64,000 bases of DNA from Algoriphagus formosus (GTDB lineage Bacteria; Bacteroidota; Bacteroidia; Cytophagales; Cyclobacteriaceae). Each line of letters begins with the position of its first letter. Positions within the stretch are counted from its first letter, which is position 1. The notes under the pieces were generated by a model. The model had not been told where the DNA came from and did no database searches. It saw nothing but the letters and a program-made list of their open reading frames with translations. Below, piece after piece: positions 8,013 to 17,738 of this stretch. The position numbers were made by a program, and so were the translations under genes. The DNA lies in NCBI RefSeq assembly GCF_002807035.1, contig NZ_NIUC01000003.1:124001-188000 (forward strand), read 5' to 3'.

Positions 8013-9004
8013 AAATTCTTTTTAGGGTAGATGCAGGAGAGGGGATAGGTCTAGGGCATTTTGCAAGATCGGTATCATTGGCAAATGAGCTGAAGCACAA
8101 AGGTCATCTTATTGATTTTGTGTGTAAAGAATCAAATTTTTGGAAGGAAAAAATTGATTCTGGTTTTCCTTATCCTGTATCAGTTCTCCATAAAGGAAAC
8201 AATGAAATTAATTTTTTGAAGGGTGGAAGCTACGATCTATTGTATGTTGATGGAAACATAAACTATAGCTTACAAGAATCCGAAGGGATAAAAAAATACG
8301 TTCCTATTTGCATGTACCAAAATCTATCTGATGCTAAGGTTTTTGCTGACGTTTATATTTTACCTTCCATTCACCAGAATAGTAGTTTTTTCCAAGACTT
8401 TGAGAACTCAACCAAGGTCTTTCAAGGGCTTTCATATTTTACCTTTAATGAGTCACTTTATTCTCTTAAGCCCATTGAGGTTTGCTCAGAAATAACCAAG
8501 ATAGGAGTAGTAACCGGAGGAAGTGACCCTAGAAATATTTTGTCTGGTGTATATAAATTGGTAAAAAACCTTGAAAGTTTAGATGGTATAAAGTTTGATT
8601 TTTTTGTAGGGGAAAGCTATTTACATAAAGGGAGCATGCCCAAATCAAGTGTGTATCGAAGATTTATTCCTTTTGATTACCGCACCATTACTACTTGTGA
8701 TCTTGTGATTTGTGCTTTTGGTGTTTCTACATACGAAATGATGGCCTTGGGAATCCCTATTATTTCGGTAGGTCATCAGCAAAGTACTTCAGAAGCAGCC
8801 CAATACCTTGCCGACCAAACGGAATCAATCCTTCATTTGGGGCTATATGATCAATTGAGCAAAGCATCGCTTCAATCAGCAATTGATAAAATGCGCAAGG
8901 AGGAGGTTAGAAAATTTTACAGCAAAAAAGCACGAGGTGTGGTGGATCTAAAAGGAGTAAGTCGAGTGGCAGATATTATAGAAAGCAACTTCAATGCAAA
9001 ATAA
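8009..9004 (+). CDS. pseG: UDP-2,4-diacylamino-2,4,6-trideoxy-altropyranose hydrolase
   Basis: This GT-B-fold sugar nucleotide hydrolase has 331 residues. The N-terminal GEGIGLGHFARS contains His17, the position of the catalytic His in Campylobacter PseG. The C-terminal half has the nucleotide-binding GGSDPRN and CAFGVSTYEMMALGIP segments. PseG removes UDP, releasing the 6-deoxy-AltdiNAc used by PseI. It overlaps the acyltransferase gene by ATGA and pseI by 11 bases. The enzyme must accept whatever acyl group has been put on the 4-amino position, which makes it a useful reporter of the substrate. Confidence 0.92.
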   Translation: MKILFRVDAGEGIGLGHFARSVSLANELKHKGHLIDFVCKESNFWKEKIDSGFPYPVSVLHKGNNEINFLKGGSYDLLYVDGNINYSLQESEGIKKYVPICMYQNLSDAKVFADVYILPSIHQNSSFFQDFENSTKVFQGLSYFTFNESLYSLKPIEVCSEITKIGVVTGGSDPRNILSGVYKLVKNLESLDGIKFDFFVGESYLHKGSMPKSSVYRRFIPFDYRTITTCDLVICAFGVSTYEMMALGIPIISVGHQQSTSEAAQYLADQTESILHLGLYDQLSKASLQSAIDKMRKEEVRKFYSKKARGVVDLKGVSRVADIIESNFNAK

Positions 9005-9992
9005 AACCTATATCATAGCTGAGCTATCGGCGAATCACAACAATGATTTTGATCTTGCAGTCAAGACCATTGAAGCAATGGCAAGTTCAGGAGCTGATGC
9101 CGTAAAAATCCAAACATATACTGCTGATTCGCTGACTTTAAATGTGAAGAATGAATATTTCGGACCTTTGAAGCAAGGGCTTTGGCAAGGTCGTACGCCC
9201 TATGAATTGTTTCAAGAGGCAAGTATGCCCTATGATTGGCAGCCCAAACTGAAACAAGTTGCTGAATCCCTAGGCCTTGATTTTTTTAGTTCTCCTTTTG
9301 ACCGTGAAGGAGTTGACTTTTTGGAAAATGAAGTAAAAGTAGGAAGGTATAAAATTGCTTCTTTGGAGATCTCAGATATTCCATTGATTAGTTATACTGC
9401 TTCTAAAGGTAAGCCAATGATTATCTCTACTGGAGTTGCCGAACTTGCAGATATTGAGCTTGCTGTTAAAGCCTGTAGGGATGAAGGAAATGAGGATATT
9501 ACATTATTGAAATGCACCTCAGAATATCCTGCCCCTTTTGAAATGGCTAATTTGAGAACTATTCCCAATCTCCGAGAGACTTTTGGTGTGAAAGTTGGTG
9601 TATCGGATCATACTATGGGAAGTACAGTTCCCGTTGTGGCAGTAGCACTTGGTGCTGAAGTTGTTGAAAAGCATTTTATTCTTGATCGCTCCCTAGGGGG
9701 ACCGGATTCTGCATTTTCAATGGAACCAGAGGAATTTGCGTTCATGGTTCAGTCAGTTCGAGAAGCTGAGGCCGCATTAGGAAAGGTGAGTTATAAAATC
9801 AGCGAAAAAAGTAAAATAAGGAGAAGATCCCTTTTTGTGACAGCAGACATCAAAAAGGGCGAAAAATTCACAGAAAGTAATATTCGAAGTATTCGACCTG
9901 GGTACGGTTTGCACCCGAAGCATTTTCATGAAGTTTTAGGAACTCAAGCTACCAGGGATTTCAAAAAAGGTGAGCCTTTAACCCTGTCGTGA
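8994..9992 (+). CDS. pseI: Pseudaminic acid synthase
   Basis: This NeuB-family protein of 332 residues condenses phosphoenolpyruvate with the PseG product to give pseudaminic acid. It opens with AELSANH, and the Pse-type motifs PAPFEMANL and EKHFILDRSLGGPDSAFS are present, ahead of a C-terminal SAF (antifreeze-like) domain from about residue 275. These motifs separate it from the NeuB-like gene at 33933. The first codons overlap pseG. A 28-base gap follows, the first real gap since the left edge, so the core Pse operon may end here or continue into the next gene. Confidence 0.95.
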   Translation: MQNKTYIIAELSANHNNDFDLAVKTIEAMASSGADAVKIQTYTADSLTLNVKNEYFGPLKQGLWQGRTPYELFQEASMPYDWQPKLKQVAESLGLDFFSSPFDREGVDFLENEVKVGRYKIASLEISDIPLISYTASKGKPMIISTGVAELADIELAVKACRDEGNEDITLLKCTSEYPAPFEMANLRTIPNLRETFGVKVGVSDHTMGSTVPVVAVALGAEVVEKHFILDRSLGGPDSAFSMEPEEFAFMVQSVREAEAALGKVSYKISEKSKIRRRSLFVTADIKKGEKFTESNIRSIRPGYGLHPKHFHEVLGTQATRDFKKGEPLTLS

Positions 9993-10020
9993 TTTTAATT
10001 TTGGTAGATATCAGAATCTT

Positions 10021-11103
10021 ATGATACCAGTAACAAAACCATTTTTGCCTCCTCAGGAAGTCTATGACTCCTATCTGAAAGGTATTTGGAAAAGGCAATG
10101 GCTTACAAATATGGGGCCTTTGGCCAGCGAATTAGAGATTCGAATTAGAGAGCGAGAAAATTTAAAATATGCATTATTCGTTACCAACGGAACCATTGCC
10201 CTTCAGATTGCTATCAAAGCTTTAGGATTAAAGGGGGAGATTATTACCACACCTTTTTCATTTGTAGCAACCACCAGTAGTATTGTTTGGGAAGGCTGTA
10301 AGCCGGTTTTCGTAGATATTGATCCGGATTCATTGAATATTGATCCAGATAAGATCGAGGCAGCCATCAATGAAAATACCACTGCGATTCTAGCCACTCA
10401 TGTCTATGGTAACCCTTGTGATGTGGAGAGAATTGAAAAAATTGCTCAACGACATAACTTGAAAGTAATTTATGATGGGGCTCATGCATTTGGTGTGAAG
10501 ATCAATGGTAAGTCAATATTTGATTACGGGGATATTTCGGTTTGTAGCCTTCATGCAACAAAACTTTACCATTCTATTGAAGGAGGATTGATTTTTACCA
10601 AAGATCCCAAGCTGGTAAAAAAAATGGAGCGAATGAGAAATTTTGGTTTTGATGGACCATCTAATTTTTCCGAATTGGGAATCAATGGAAAGAACTCGGA
10701 ATTTCATGCTGCAATGGGTTTGGCAAATTTAGACTTCTTCGACTCAATCCTTGAGCAGCGTACTATGCTTTCGGATCGTTATCGTCAAAAATTGAAGGGT
10801 CTGAAAATTAAATATCCCAAATGGCATGAAAATGCTTCCAATAATGCATCCTATTTTCCTGTCGTTTTCGATTCGGAGGAGACCATGCTCAAATGCGCCA
10901 ATCAATTGAAACTGCGCGAAATATTTACGAGAAGGTATTTCTATCCCTCCCTATCCAGTATTTTACCATATTTAGAAAATTCTGAAATGCCTATTACAGA
11001 AGAAACAGCCAAAAGGGTTCTTTGCCTTCCCCTGTATTTTGACTTGGCTATTGAGGAGGTTGATTTGATTTGCAGAATAATTTTAAGAGCACACGAAAAT
11101 TAA
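10021..11103 (+). CDS. DegT/DnrJ/EryC1-family sugar aminotransferase
   Basis: This PLP-dependent aminotransferase of 360 residues has the internal aldimine lysine at Lys181 in SLHATKLYHSIEGG. That motif resembles FdtB, QdtB and VioA enzymes, which aminate dTDP-keto-6-deoxysugars, rather than PseC (FSFHPVKH). The N-terminal VTNGTIALQIA and VYGNPCDVE blocks are typical of the family. It begins 28 bases after pseI and abuts the ATP-grasp/SDR gene with no gap. The substrate could be a dTDP-3- or 4-keto-6-deoxyhexose, but no dTDP-sugar synthesis genes are in the window, so I do not assign one. Confidence 0.85.
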   Translation: MIPVTKPFLPPQEVYDSYLKGIWKRQWLTNMGPLASELEIRIRERENLKYALFVTNGTIALQIAIKALGLKGEIITTPFSFVATTSSIVWEGCKPVFVDIDPDSLNIDPDKIEAAINENTTAILATHVYGNPCDVERIEKIAQRHNLKVIYDGAHAFGVKINGKSIFDYGDISVCSLHATKLYHSIEGGLIFTKDPKLVKKMERMRNFGFDGPSNFSELGINGKNSEFHAAMGLANLDFFDSILEQRTMLSDRYRQKLKGLKIKYPKWHENASNNASYFPVVFDSEETMLKCANQLKLREIFTRRYFYPSLSSILPYLENSEMPITEETAKRVLCLPLYFDLAIEEVDLICRIILRAHEN

Positions 11104-13128
11104 ATGATTAATAGCAATAGCAAGCAATATACTATTGGAATAAGCTGTATAGGAAGTGGCGTAGGGGAGTCAGTAATCAATTCATGTAGACTTTCTAATC
11201 TTCCACTCAAAACAGTAGGCTTGGGGACAAACCCATTTGCCTACGGTGCCTATGCATGCGATGCAATGGATTATACCCCTACGATTTATGCTGCAGATTT
11301 TGTCGATGAACTGATAAAAAAATGTATTGAGCATAAGATTGATTTTCTCATCCCTGGGAGAGATGATGAGGCTCATATTTACTCTCAAAATAAAACTAAA
11401 TTTGAGAAGTGGGGTATCGAAATTCTCGCTGCCTCTGAAGACATGATTGCCTTATGCAGGGATAAAGAACGGATGAGTTTGGAGTTAAACCCAATCGCAG
11501 ACGTTTTTGTAAAGTGTTTTCAGAAAGAAACAGTACTAGATGCCATAGCTAAAGGGGAAGTGAGCTTTCCATTGATTGCTAAGCCTAGAAGTGGCTTCGC
11601 CTCGAAAGGGGTAGAAATAATCCAAAGCGAAGCAGATTTTCATCTAGTTACCGAAAATCATATCCTTCAGGAGTTGGCTGTTCCGGTAGAAAGAGATCCA
11701 AACTATAATTTCTTCATTTCTGAAATTTCAAAAAATAGAAACCCTCAAGTTGCAGAAATTTCTATTCAATTGGTCATTGGTAAAGATGGGGAGCTACTTG
11801 GAAAGATGGCTACTTATAATAAGCTAAGTAACGGAATCCCAATTGAAATTTTGCCTTATGAAGACCCTTTGATTTGGGAGACGGTGGACCGGTTGCTTCC
11901 CGAGTTTCTTAATCGCGGTTTGGTAGGTCCTCTGAATATTCAGGGAAGAATGACAAAAAGAGGCCTTAAAGTTTTTGAAATGAATCCTCGTTTTACCGGA
12001 ATCACGGGTTTACGAGCTTTAATGGGCTTTAATGAGGTCGAAGCTTGTATAAAAAGCTGGCTTAATATACATTCGAATGTTTATCTTAAAATCAACAATA
12101 ACCGTTTTGGGATACGACAGACTTCTGATAAAATACTCTCGTTTGATAGAAATGATCTTGCTAAGTCACTCGCCCAACAAGTCAATCCACGTATATTTCC
12201 ATTGACTAAGACGGTACTAGTTACGGGAGCCTCTGGATATTTGGGAAGAAGCTTGGTAGAAGAATTACATTCCAACCAAGACGTACGGGTAATTGCTATG
12301 GGAAGAAATGCCGAAAAGCTAGAGAAGTTATTTAGAAAGTCTGGAATTGAGTTTTATGATTATTCGTCTCTCTTTAATGGCGAATTCTCGGTAGGAAAGA
12401 TAGACATTGTAATCCATTCGGCATTTGCAAGACCTCACTGTACTGACACTGAAATAGCAGAAAGCTTGGATTTTACATCCAACCTATTTACTTGCTTTGC
12501 ACGACATCAGATTCCGTATATCATTAATTTATCCTCTCAGAGTGTTTATGGTCAGACTCTTACACCATTATGGAAGGAATCTGACCCTGTAGCCCCCACT
12601 ATGCCCTATTCGCAGGCTAAATATGCATCTGAATTAATGTTAAAATCAATTTCTAAGTTGTACCCGCATATTACGACCACCTCTTTAAGATTAGCCGCGA
12701 TATCGGGTGGGAAAAAGGGATTAGTTCCGGTCGATTTTCTCTCAAAGTTGGTTTTAAAGGCGGTGAAAGGCGAAAATCTTGTAATTGTTGGAGGAAAGCA
12801 AGAGCTGGAAATTATGGACGTGCGTGATGCCGTCAGATATATTGTCTGCTTCACTGAGCAAATAAATCCTTCATCGGAAGCAGTTTACAATTTGGGTGCA
12901 AATGGCATTTACAATATAATGGACATCGCTAAAATGGTTAAACGTGTAGTTGAAGATATGTCTAATCAGACAGTTGTTGAATTGGAGTTGAAACCCTCAG
13001 AAACTGATTTGAAATTTGGAATGGACTCTTCACGAATTGAACGTAAATTGGGCATATCTCCTGAATATAACCTTGAATCTACAGTAAGGTCTCTGGTTTC
13101 ATTTTTTAATTCAAATCAGCAAAAATGA
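11104..13128 (+). CDS. ATP-grasp ligase fused to NAD-dependent epimerase/dehydratase
   Basis: This two-domain protein has 674 residues. Residues 1 to about 365 are a carbamoyl-phosphate-synthase-like ATP-grasp domain: an N-terminal pre-ATP-grasp fold, the ATP-binding segment LIAKPRSGFASKG, and the metal-ligand region FEMNPRFTGITG near residue 300. Residues from about 368 are an extended SDR, with VTGASGYLGR near 372, SSQSVYG and the catalytic YSQAK. The reading frame is continuous through the junction. ATP-grasp ligases join a carboxylate to an amine; the SDR would oxidise, reduce or epimerise a nucleotide sugar. It follows an aminotransferase gene directly, so attaching an amino acid or other carboxylate to the new sugar amine is a reasonable inference. 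Neither substrate is known. Confidence 0.85.
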   Translation: MINSNSKQYTIGISCIGSGVGESVINSCRLSNLPLKTVGLGTNPFAYGAYACDAMDYTPTIYAADFVDELIKKCIEHKIDFLIPGRDDEAHIYSQNKTKFEKWGIEILAASEDMIALCRDKERMSLELNPIADVFVKCFQKETVLDAIAKGEVSFPLIAKPRSGFASKGVEIIQSEADFHLVTENHILQELAVPVERDPNYNFFISEISKNRNPQVAEISIQLVIGKDGELLGKMATYNKLSNGIPIEILPYEDPLIWETVDRLLPEFLNRGLVGPLNIQGRMTKRGLKVFEMNPRFTGITGLRALMGFNEVEACIKSWLNIHSNVYLKINNNRFGIRQTSDKILSFDRNDLAKSLAQQVNPRIFPLTKTVLVTGASGYLGRSLVEELHSNQDVRVIAMGRNAEKLEKLFRKSGIEFYDYSSLFNGEFSVGKIDIVIHSAFARPHCTDTEIAESLDFTSNLFTCFARHQIPYIINLSSQSVYGQTLTPLWKESDPVAPTMPYSQAKYASELMLKSISKLYPHITTTSLRLAAISGGKKGLVPVDFLSKLVLKAVKGENLVIVGGKQELEIMDVRDAVRYIVCFTEQINPSSEAVYNLGANGIYNIMDIAKMVKRVVEDMSNQTVVELELKPSETDLKFGMDSSRIERKLGISPEYNLESTVRSLVSFFNSNQQK

Positions 13129-14594
13129 AAGTCTTAATTTTTGAAAGTTGGCATGAAGCTCCTCAGTTGGAAACAAGTCTGGAGTTGGCGGAAGAGTATG
13201 CAGAAAACGGTCATGAAGTTTATTATGTTCATATAGGAGGAATACTCCCTTATGTAGAATGGTACAATGGAATCAGCAAGGGGATTTCCAATATTTTGTA
13301 TCGTAAAAGTGTTCAACATAAAATTAATTTAGCCCGAAAATTAATAAATTCTCAAATCCAAGTAGAGACTGATTCCATGCTTTCTCCTGAAGAAATAGAA
13401 TCGTTAAATGAGGAATTGACATTCAAGAATCTGGAGGAGCTAAAAGCATATGTATGGCAGGGGATTGATGTTGGGTTAGCAGCTGCCTCTTCGCATATAT
13501 CGGTCACCAATGATCTTTATCCGGATACCTTATTACATAAAGAGGTAATCAATCGAATCATTCATTCCTCTAAGATTGTTGCTACATCCTTTAAAAAATG
13601 GATGGATAAGGTTGCTCCGGATCTGGTGCTTTTCAGAAATGGGAGAGTAGCTACTTATCGTCCAATCCTTCGTATTTGTCAAAGGGAGAAACAACAATTT
13701 TTGGTTCATGACCGGGCATGTGACAAATTCCATTATTCTCTTGGCCCAACCTATAGACATGATTGGGAAATGAGGAAAGATGAATTGGAGGAAAACTGGG
13801 AAAAGTCAGTTCTTCCTTTAAGTACAAAACAAAAAATTGGCCGCGATTTTTTTGAAGAAAGAAAAGTAAGGAAAAATGATTCGTTTACGGTATTTGCCAA
13901 AGACCAAAAGGTAGGCATGTTGCCAAGTTCTTGGAATAAGGATAACTTCAATGTGGTTTATTTCAATTCTAGTATTTCAGAATATGCGGCCGTGGGAGAT
14001 GAGGTAAACCCACATGTTCTTTTTGATTCACAGGAGGATTCATTGGTTGAAATAGCACGTCATCTTTCCAACAGACCCAATACTAAATTATACCTGCGGC
14101 TTCATCCAAATCTGATTAATCAAAGTAGACAAGAGAAAGAATTATGGTATAATCTTGAGTCGGAGCAGATAAATGTTATCAAGCCAGATTCTCCTATTGA
14201 TACGTATGCACTCATAGAGCAAGCCGATTTGGTGATATGCTATCTATCCACGGTGGGTGTAGAAGCGGCTTACTGTGGCACTCCTACCATTTCGCTAAGC
14301 CATTCTTTGTATTCAAGGTTAGATGTTGTTTATCAGCCTGCTACAAAGGAAGAATTGTTTGAGTTGCTGGATGCTGAAAATTTGCCCGCCAAACCAAATG
14401 AAAGATGTCTTGAATATGGGTTTTATATGAAAACTCATGGAATAAAACATAAGTATTTCCATGCACTCACTCATCAAAGTGGAAGATACAAAGGAGTTGA
14501 TTTGCAGAAACTTGATTTTAAACAGACAAAAAGAAAGTTAATCAGTCCATTGGAGGAAATTTATAGAAAGTTTATCAAAATGAATAAAAACTAA
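13125..14594 (+). CDS. Putative GT-B-fold capsule-type glycosyltransferase
   Basis: The product of 489 residues has no signal peptide or membrane helix and is cytoplasmic. The C-terminal half looks like a nucleotide-sugar-binding GT-B domain: FNVVYFNSSISE, a KLYLRLHPN strand, and ICYLSTVGVEAAYCGTPTI, a motif shared with CDP-glycerol transferase-like and Kdo/sialic-type capsule transferases. The N-terminal half (KVLIFESWHEAPQLE) is less familiar. ATGA overlap with the ATP-grasp/SDR gene places it in the same operon. A donor such as CMP-pseudaminic acid is conceivable, because the window has few other candidates for that transfer, but the sequence alone does not show it. Confidence 0.6.
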   Translation: MKVLIFESWHEAPQLETSLELAEEYAENGHEVYYVHIGGILPYVEWYNGISKGISNILYRKSVQHKINLARKLINSQIQVETDSMLSPEEIESLNEELTFKNLEELKAYVWQGIDVGLAAASSHISVTNDLYPDTLLHKEVINRIIHSSKIVATSFKKWMDKVAPDLVLFRNGRVATYRPILRICQREKQQFLVHDRACDKFHYSLGPTYRHDWEMRKDELEENWEKSVLPLSTKQKIGRDFFEERKVRKNDSFTVFAKDQKVGMLPSSWNKDNFNVVYFNSSISEYAAVGDEVNPHVLFDSQEDSLVEIARHLSNRPNTKLYLRLHPNLINQSRQEKELWYNLESEQINVIKPDSPIDTYALIEQADLVICYLSTVGVEAAYCGTPTISLSHSLYSRLDVVYQPATKEELFELLDAENLPAKPNERCLEYGFYMKTHGIKHKYFHALTHQSGRYKGVDLQKLDFKQTKRKLISPLEEIYRKFIKMNKN

Positions 14595-14604
14595 TAGCCA
14601 ACTA

Positions 14605-15474
14605 ATGAAAGTGAATCCAAGTGGCTCCTCTGAGGTACTTTTGAGTATATGTTGCCTTACTTATAATCATGCAAATTTTATTGAGCAGGCTATAGAGGGA
14701 TTTTTAGCCCAGAAAACAGACTTTTTGTACGAAGTTCTTATCCACGATGATGCCTCCACAGATGGGACTACTTCAATAATACAAAGTTATCAATCTCGGT
14801 ATCCTGAAATTATCAAGCCGATAATCCAGAAGGAAAATCAATGGTCTAAAGGTCTCCGTGCAGTTTCCGCCACTTACAATTTTCCAAGGGCACAAGGAAA
14901 GTATATTGCCATGTGTGAAGGGGATGATTTTTGGACAGACCCATACAAATTACAGAAGCAGGTGGATTTCTTGGAGAATAATCCTGACTATGTAGCTTGT
15001 GTTCATGGCGCTCATTTTTTTAATGAGTCATTGAATTCTAGAGTCGAATCAAAATTTGAAAAAGTTAAAGAGGATTTTGATCTTGATCTTTTCAAAATTT
15101 TTCATGAATCGGGTGGAGTTTATCCTTCTTGTTCCATTGTGATGCGAAATACTCCGCCTTTTTACCCAAAAGACTTGTTGATATTCCCTTCAGGTGATTT
15201 GACTTTAATTATATTCTTAAAGTTGAAAGGGAAAATACGTTTCATGAAGGGGCTATGGGCTACTTACCGTATTCATCCTAATGGGGTATATCAAGGTGAA
15301 AACCGAAGTATTAAGAATATTATAAAAAACAGGTACCTTATTCAGGAATATTATTCCAATCTTTCCAAAAAACTTCCAAAAAGCAGTACTCGAAGACTTC
15401 TTTTTATTTTCAAAGTGAAGAATTACCTGAGCATCATGTATTTGAAGATGAAAGGTCTAGTAAAACCAACTTGA
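14605..15474 (+). CDS. Glycosyltransferase family 2
   Basis: This GT-A-fold transferase of 289 residues has the nucleotide-binding DDASTDGT at residues 48-55 and the metal-binding CEGDDFW at about 104-110. The N-terminal LLSICCLTYNHANFIEQAI is typical of GT2 enzymes acting on O-antigen or capsule units. No membrane helices are evident. The gene lies 10 bases after the previous stop and 4 bases before the Wzz-like gene, in the same orientation, and is part of the block A assembly operon. Donor and acceptor are not predictable from sequence. Confidence 0.85.
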   Translation: MKVNPSGSSEVLLSICCLTYNHANFIEQAIEGFLAQKTDFLYEVLIHDDASTDGTTSIIQSYQSRYPEIIKPIIQKENQWSKGLRAVSATYNFPRAQGKYIAMCEGDDFWTDPYKLQKQVDFLENNPDYVACVHGAHFFNESLNSRVESKFEKVKEDFDLDLFKIFHESGGVYPSCSIVMRNTPPFYPKDLLIFPSGDLTLIIFLKLKGKIRFMKGLWATYRIHPNGVYQGENRSIKNIIKNRYLIQEYYSNLSKKLPKSSTRRLLFIFKVKNYLSIMYLKMKGLVKPT

Positions 15475-15478
15475 TCTT

Positions 15479-16552
15479 ATGGATTTTAATCTGTTTTTAA
15501 AACACTTAGAACGGAATAAACTTCAGGCACTTGCGATAATTATTGCTTTCGCAGTGCTTGGCGTTATTTATATCATATTTACCCCAAAGTCTTATCGGGC
15601 TGAAACGCTTTTACTTCCTGAGTCAAAAAGCTCTTCGAGTCTGGGAGGTTTGGGGCAAATTGCTTCTTCAATTCCTGGATTGGGATCATTTTCACTGGGT
15701 GCTTCGGGGTCGGATGCTATCAGGCCTTCACTATATCCAAGTATCGTTCAAAGCACACCATTTGTTCGTGAATTTGTAGACTATACTTTTTATCATCCGG
15801 ATTTCAAGGATAGTGTGAATTTAATGTCTTATGGTCAGAATTATGCTCCAACTAATCCATGGTCCGTTCTGAAGAAATATACCATTGGGTTACCAGGTGA
15901 AATAATTTCAGCTGTAAGAAATATCGGAAATGAGGAAGAAAATCCTCCTTCGACAATTTTTGATAAAGTCAAAAAGGAAAATGGATTTTACAGGCCTACA
16001 GTCGGTGATTTCAAATACCTGAATGCGATAAAAGAAATTGTATCAGTTACAGTCGATAAAAGTACGGGTATCATTCGGGTGAGTGTTCAAACCACTAATC
16101 CCGTATTGTCTGCCTATCTGACCGAATTCACGAAGAATTATCTTGTTTCTTATGTGACCAAATATCGTCAGGATAAACAAATTCAACAGGTTGATTTTCT
16201 GACAGCTAGGAATAAGGAACTTGAACAAAAATTTTTAGAAGATCAGTCGCGGTTGGCTAGCTTCAAGGAGAAAAATCTCGATATAAGAAGTCCTTATTTA
16301 CAAAATCAATTGGAGAATTTATCATCTCAATATGAGCTGTCCAAGTCTTTATATTTCACTGTAAATAGCCAGCTTGAGCAAGCGAAAATAAAGCTTAATG
16401 AAGAAACCCCAATTTTTGCAGAAATAGAGCCTGTGTCCATCCCTGCTATCAAAAGCAAGCCTCAGACTATGCTCGTACTCTTCTTGATGGGCTCCTTGGG
16501 TGTATTGACAGCAGCTTTATTTGTATTGATCAAAATTCCTAAGCAAAAGTGA
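15479..16552 (+). CDS. Wzz-like polysaccharide chain-length determinant
   Basis: The product of 357 residues has one transmembrane helix near each end (about residues 17-34 and 331-350) enclosing a periplasmic region with coiled-coil-forming stretches near 235-310, the Wzz/PCP architecture. The early YRAETLLLPE segment and the Gly/Ser-rich stretch from about 51 to 80 are usual for Bacteroidota Wzz-like proteins. It has no kinase domain, unlike Wzc at 26738. It would set the modal length of the polymer made by the Wzy-like protein encoded next, whose GTG start overlaps this gene's stop. Confidence 0.85.
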   Translation: MDFNLFLKHLERNKLQALAIIIAFAVLGVIYIIFTPKSYRAETLLLPESKSSSSLGGLGQIASSIPGLGSFSLGASGSDAIRPSLYPSIVQSTPFVREFVDYTFYHPDFKDSVNLMSYGQNYAPTNPWSVLKKYTIGLPGEIISAVRNIGNEEENPPSTIFDKVKKENGFYRPTVGDFKYLNAIKEIVSVTVDKSTGIIRVSVQTTNPVLSAYLTEFTKNYLVSYVTKYRQDKQIQQVDFLTARNKELEQKFLEDQSRLASFKEKNLDIRSPYLQNQLENLSSQYELSKSLYFTVNSQLEQAKIKLNEETPIFAEIEPVSIPAIKSKPQTMLVLFLMGSLGVLTAALFVLIKIPKQK

Positions 16553-17736
16553 TAAGGCTTTCTGCCAAGTCTGTAGAGAATCTCAAACTAGCAAGTCTCT
16601 ATATTCTTTCATCTTCTATTGTTCTAAGATTTGATTTTTTATTTGGAGGAGCTAATCGATTTGTACCCTTTAGGGTACTGATGCTTCTCACACTTTTCTG
16701 GTTTTTTGCACAATTTTTCGAACCTTTCCGACCCTCTCGAGTATCCAAAGCCACGCTTTTCTTTCTTAGCATTTTCCTGCTTTATTTCAGTTTGGCCCAT
16801 TTGTATTGGGTTGATTCCATGGAAAGTTTGGGACCATTTTTGAGAAACCAATTTCACTTTGTTTATATCCTAGCAGGATATTTTTTGACCAACTATCTGT
16901 CTACAGACCTATCCAAAGATCAGATCCAAACCTTGGTGAAGTTTATCATTGGACTGGCATTGACAGTTGTCTCTCTTGAGACTTCACTTAGATATTTGAT
17001 GCCCACCTTAGATCTGAATTCTGAAAGCACAGATTATCTGATAGAAATCTACACCGGGGCCCAACAAGGACTCTCTTTGGATACCTTTTATTTTTTTAAG
17101 ATGTCTAGCGTCATGTTTTTTGACTCTAATTATGTTGGAGCTTTCTTACTCATCTTTTTTGCCTTGCACCTGTTCGTTGATTATAGATCCGACTTGAGAA
17201 GAAATATTGTTTCTGCAATATTTTTACTACTGATTTTCTTCACCCTGAGTAGGGCAGCAATTTTTGTTACAGGACTCTGGCTAGCATTTAATTTTTGGAA
17301 CTCAAGGTCTTTCGTTCCAAAATGGGTTTTTGCCATCATCTGCGTGATGGCCTCCATCGTTACACTTTTTATTATTCAAGATAATGTTGCGTTTACAGAT
17401 GGTAGTTTCATAACCAAAATCCAAATCCTAGAGGGGCTATCTGGATTCTTTGAGCAGGATTTGCCTACTGCGCTCTTTGGACTTGGGTATGAAGTTGGAG
17501 GGTATTTATATTCTTATATGTCAGGAGGTTATGCTCATATTCATTTGGCTATTTTACTAGGTGAGTTAGGACTGATAGGCACCCTTATTTACTTTGCATA
17601 TTGGTATTTTATAGGAATTCAATCCGGCTCCAAGGTTTTATATTTATTCATTCCTTTCTTTATAGTTGGGCTTAGTTTGGCGGATCCTTGGGAGGTTGGG
17701 TACTTTTGGGCCTCTGCAATCATAGCCAGGTTATAG
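16549..17736 (+). CDS. Wzy-like O-antigen/capsule polymerase, block A
   Basis: This polytopic membrane protein of 395 residues has about ten hydrophobic helices. A larger loop near residues 285-330 contains GLGYEVGGYLYSYMSGGYAHIHLAILLGELGLIG, here cited only for its GxG...H...LGElGL pattern, which is typical of O-antigen polymerase/ligase (Wzy_C/WaaL) proteins. The start is GTG at 16549, overlapping the Wzz stop as GTGA. Location directly after the Wzz-like gene supports polymerase rather than ligase. A second such protein is encoded at 44529, suggesting two different polymers. Confidence 0.8.
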   Translation: MIRLSAKSVENLKLASLYILSSSIVLRFDFLFGGANRFVPFRVLMLLTLFWFFAQFFEPFRPSRVSKATLFFLSIFLLYFSLAHLYWVDSMESLGPFLRNQFHFVYILAGYFLTNYLSTDLSKDQIQTLVKFIIGLALTVVSLETSLRYLMPTLDLNSESTDYLIEIYTGAQQGLSLDTFYFFKMSSVMFFDSNYVGAFLLIFFALHLFVDYRSDLRRNIVSAIFLLLIFFTLSRAAIFVTGLWLAFNFWNSRSFVPKWVFAIICVMASIVTLFIIQDNVAFTDGSFITKIQILEGLSGFFEQDLPTALFGLGYEVGGYLYSYMSGGYAHIHLAILLGELGLIGTLIYFAYWYFIGIQSGSKVLYLFIPFFIVGLSLADPWEVGYFWASAIIARL

Positions 17737-17738
17737 TT

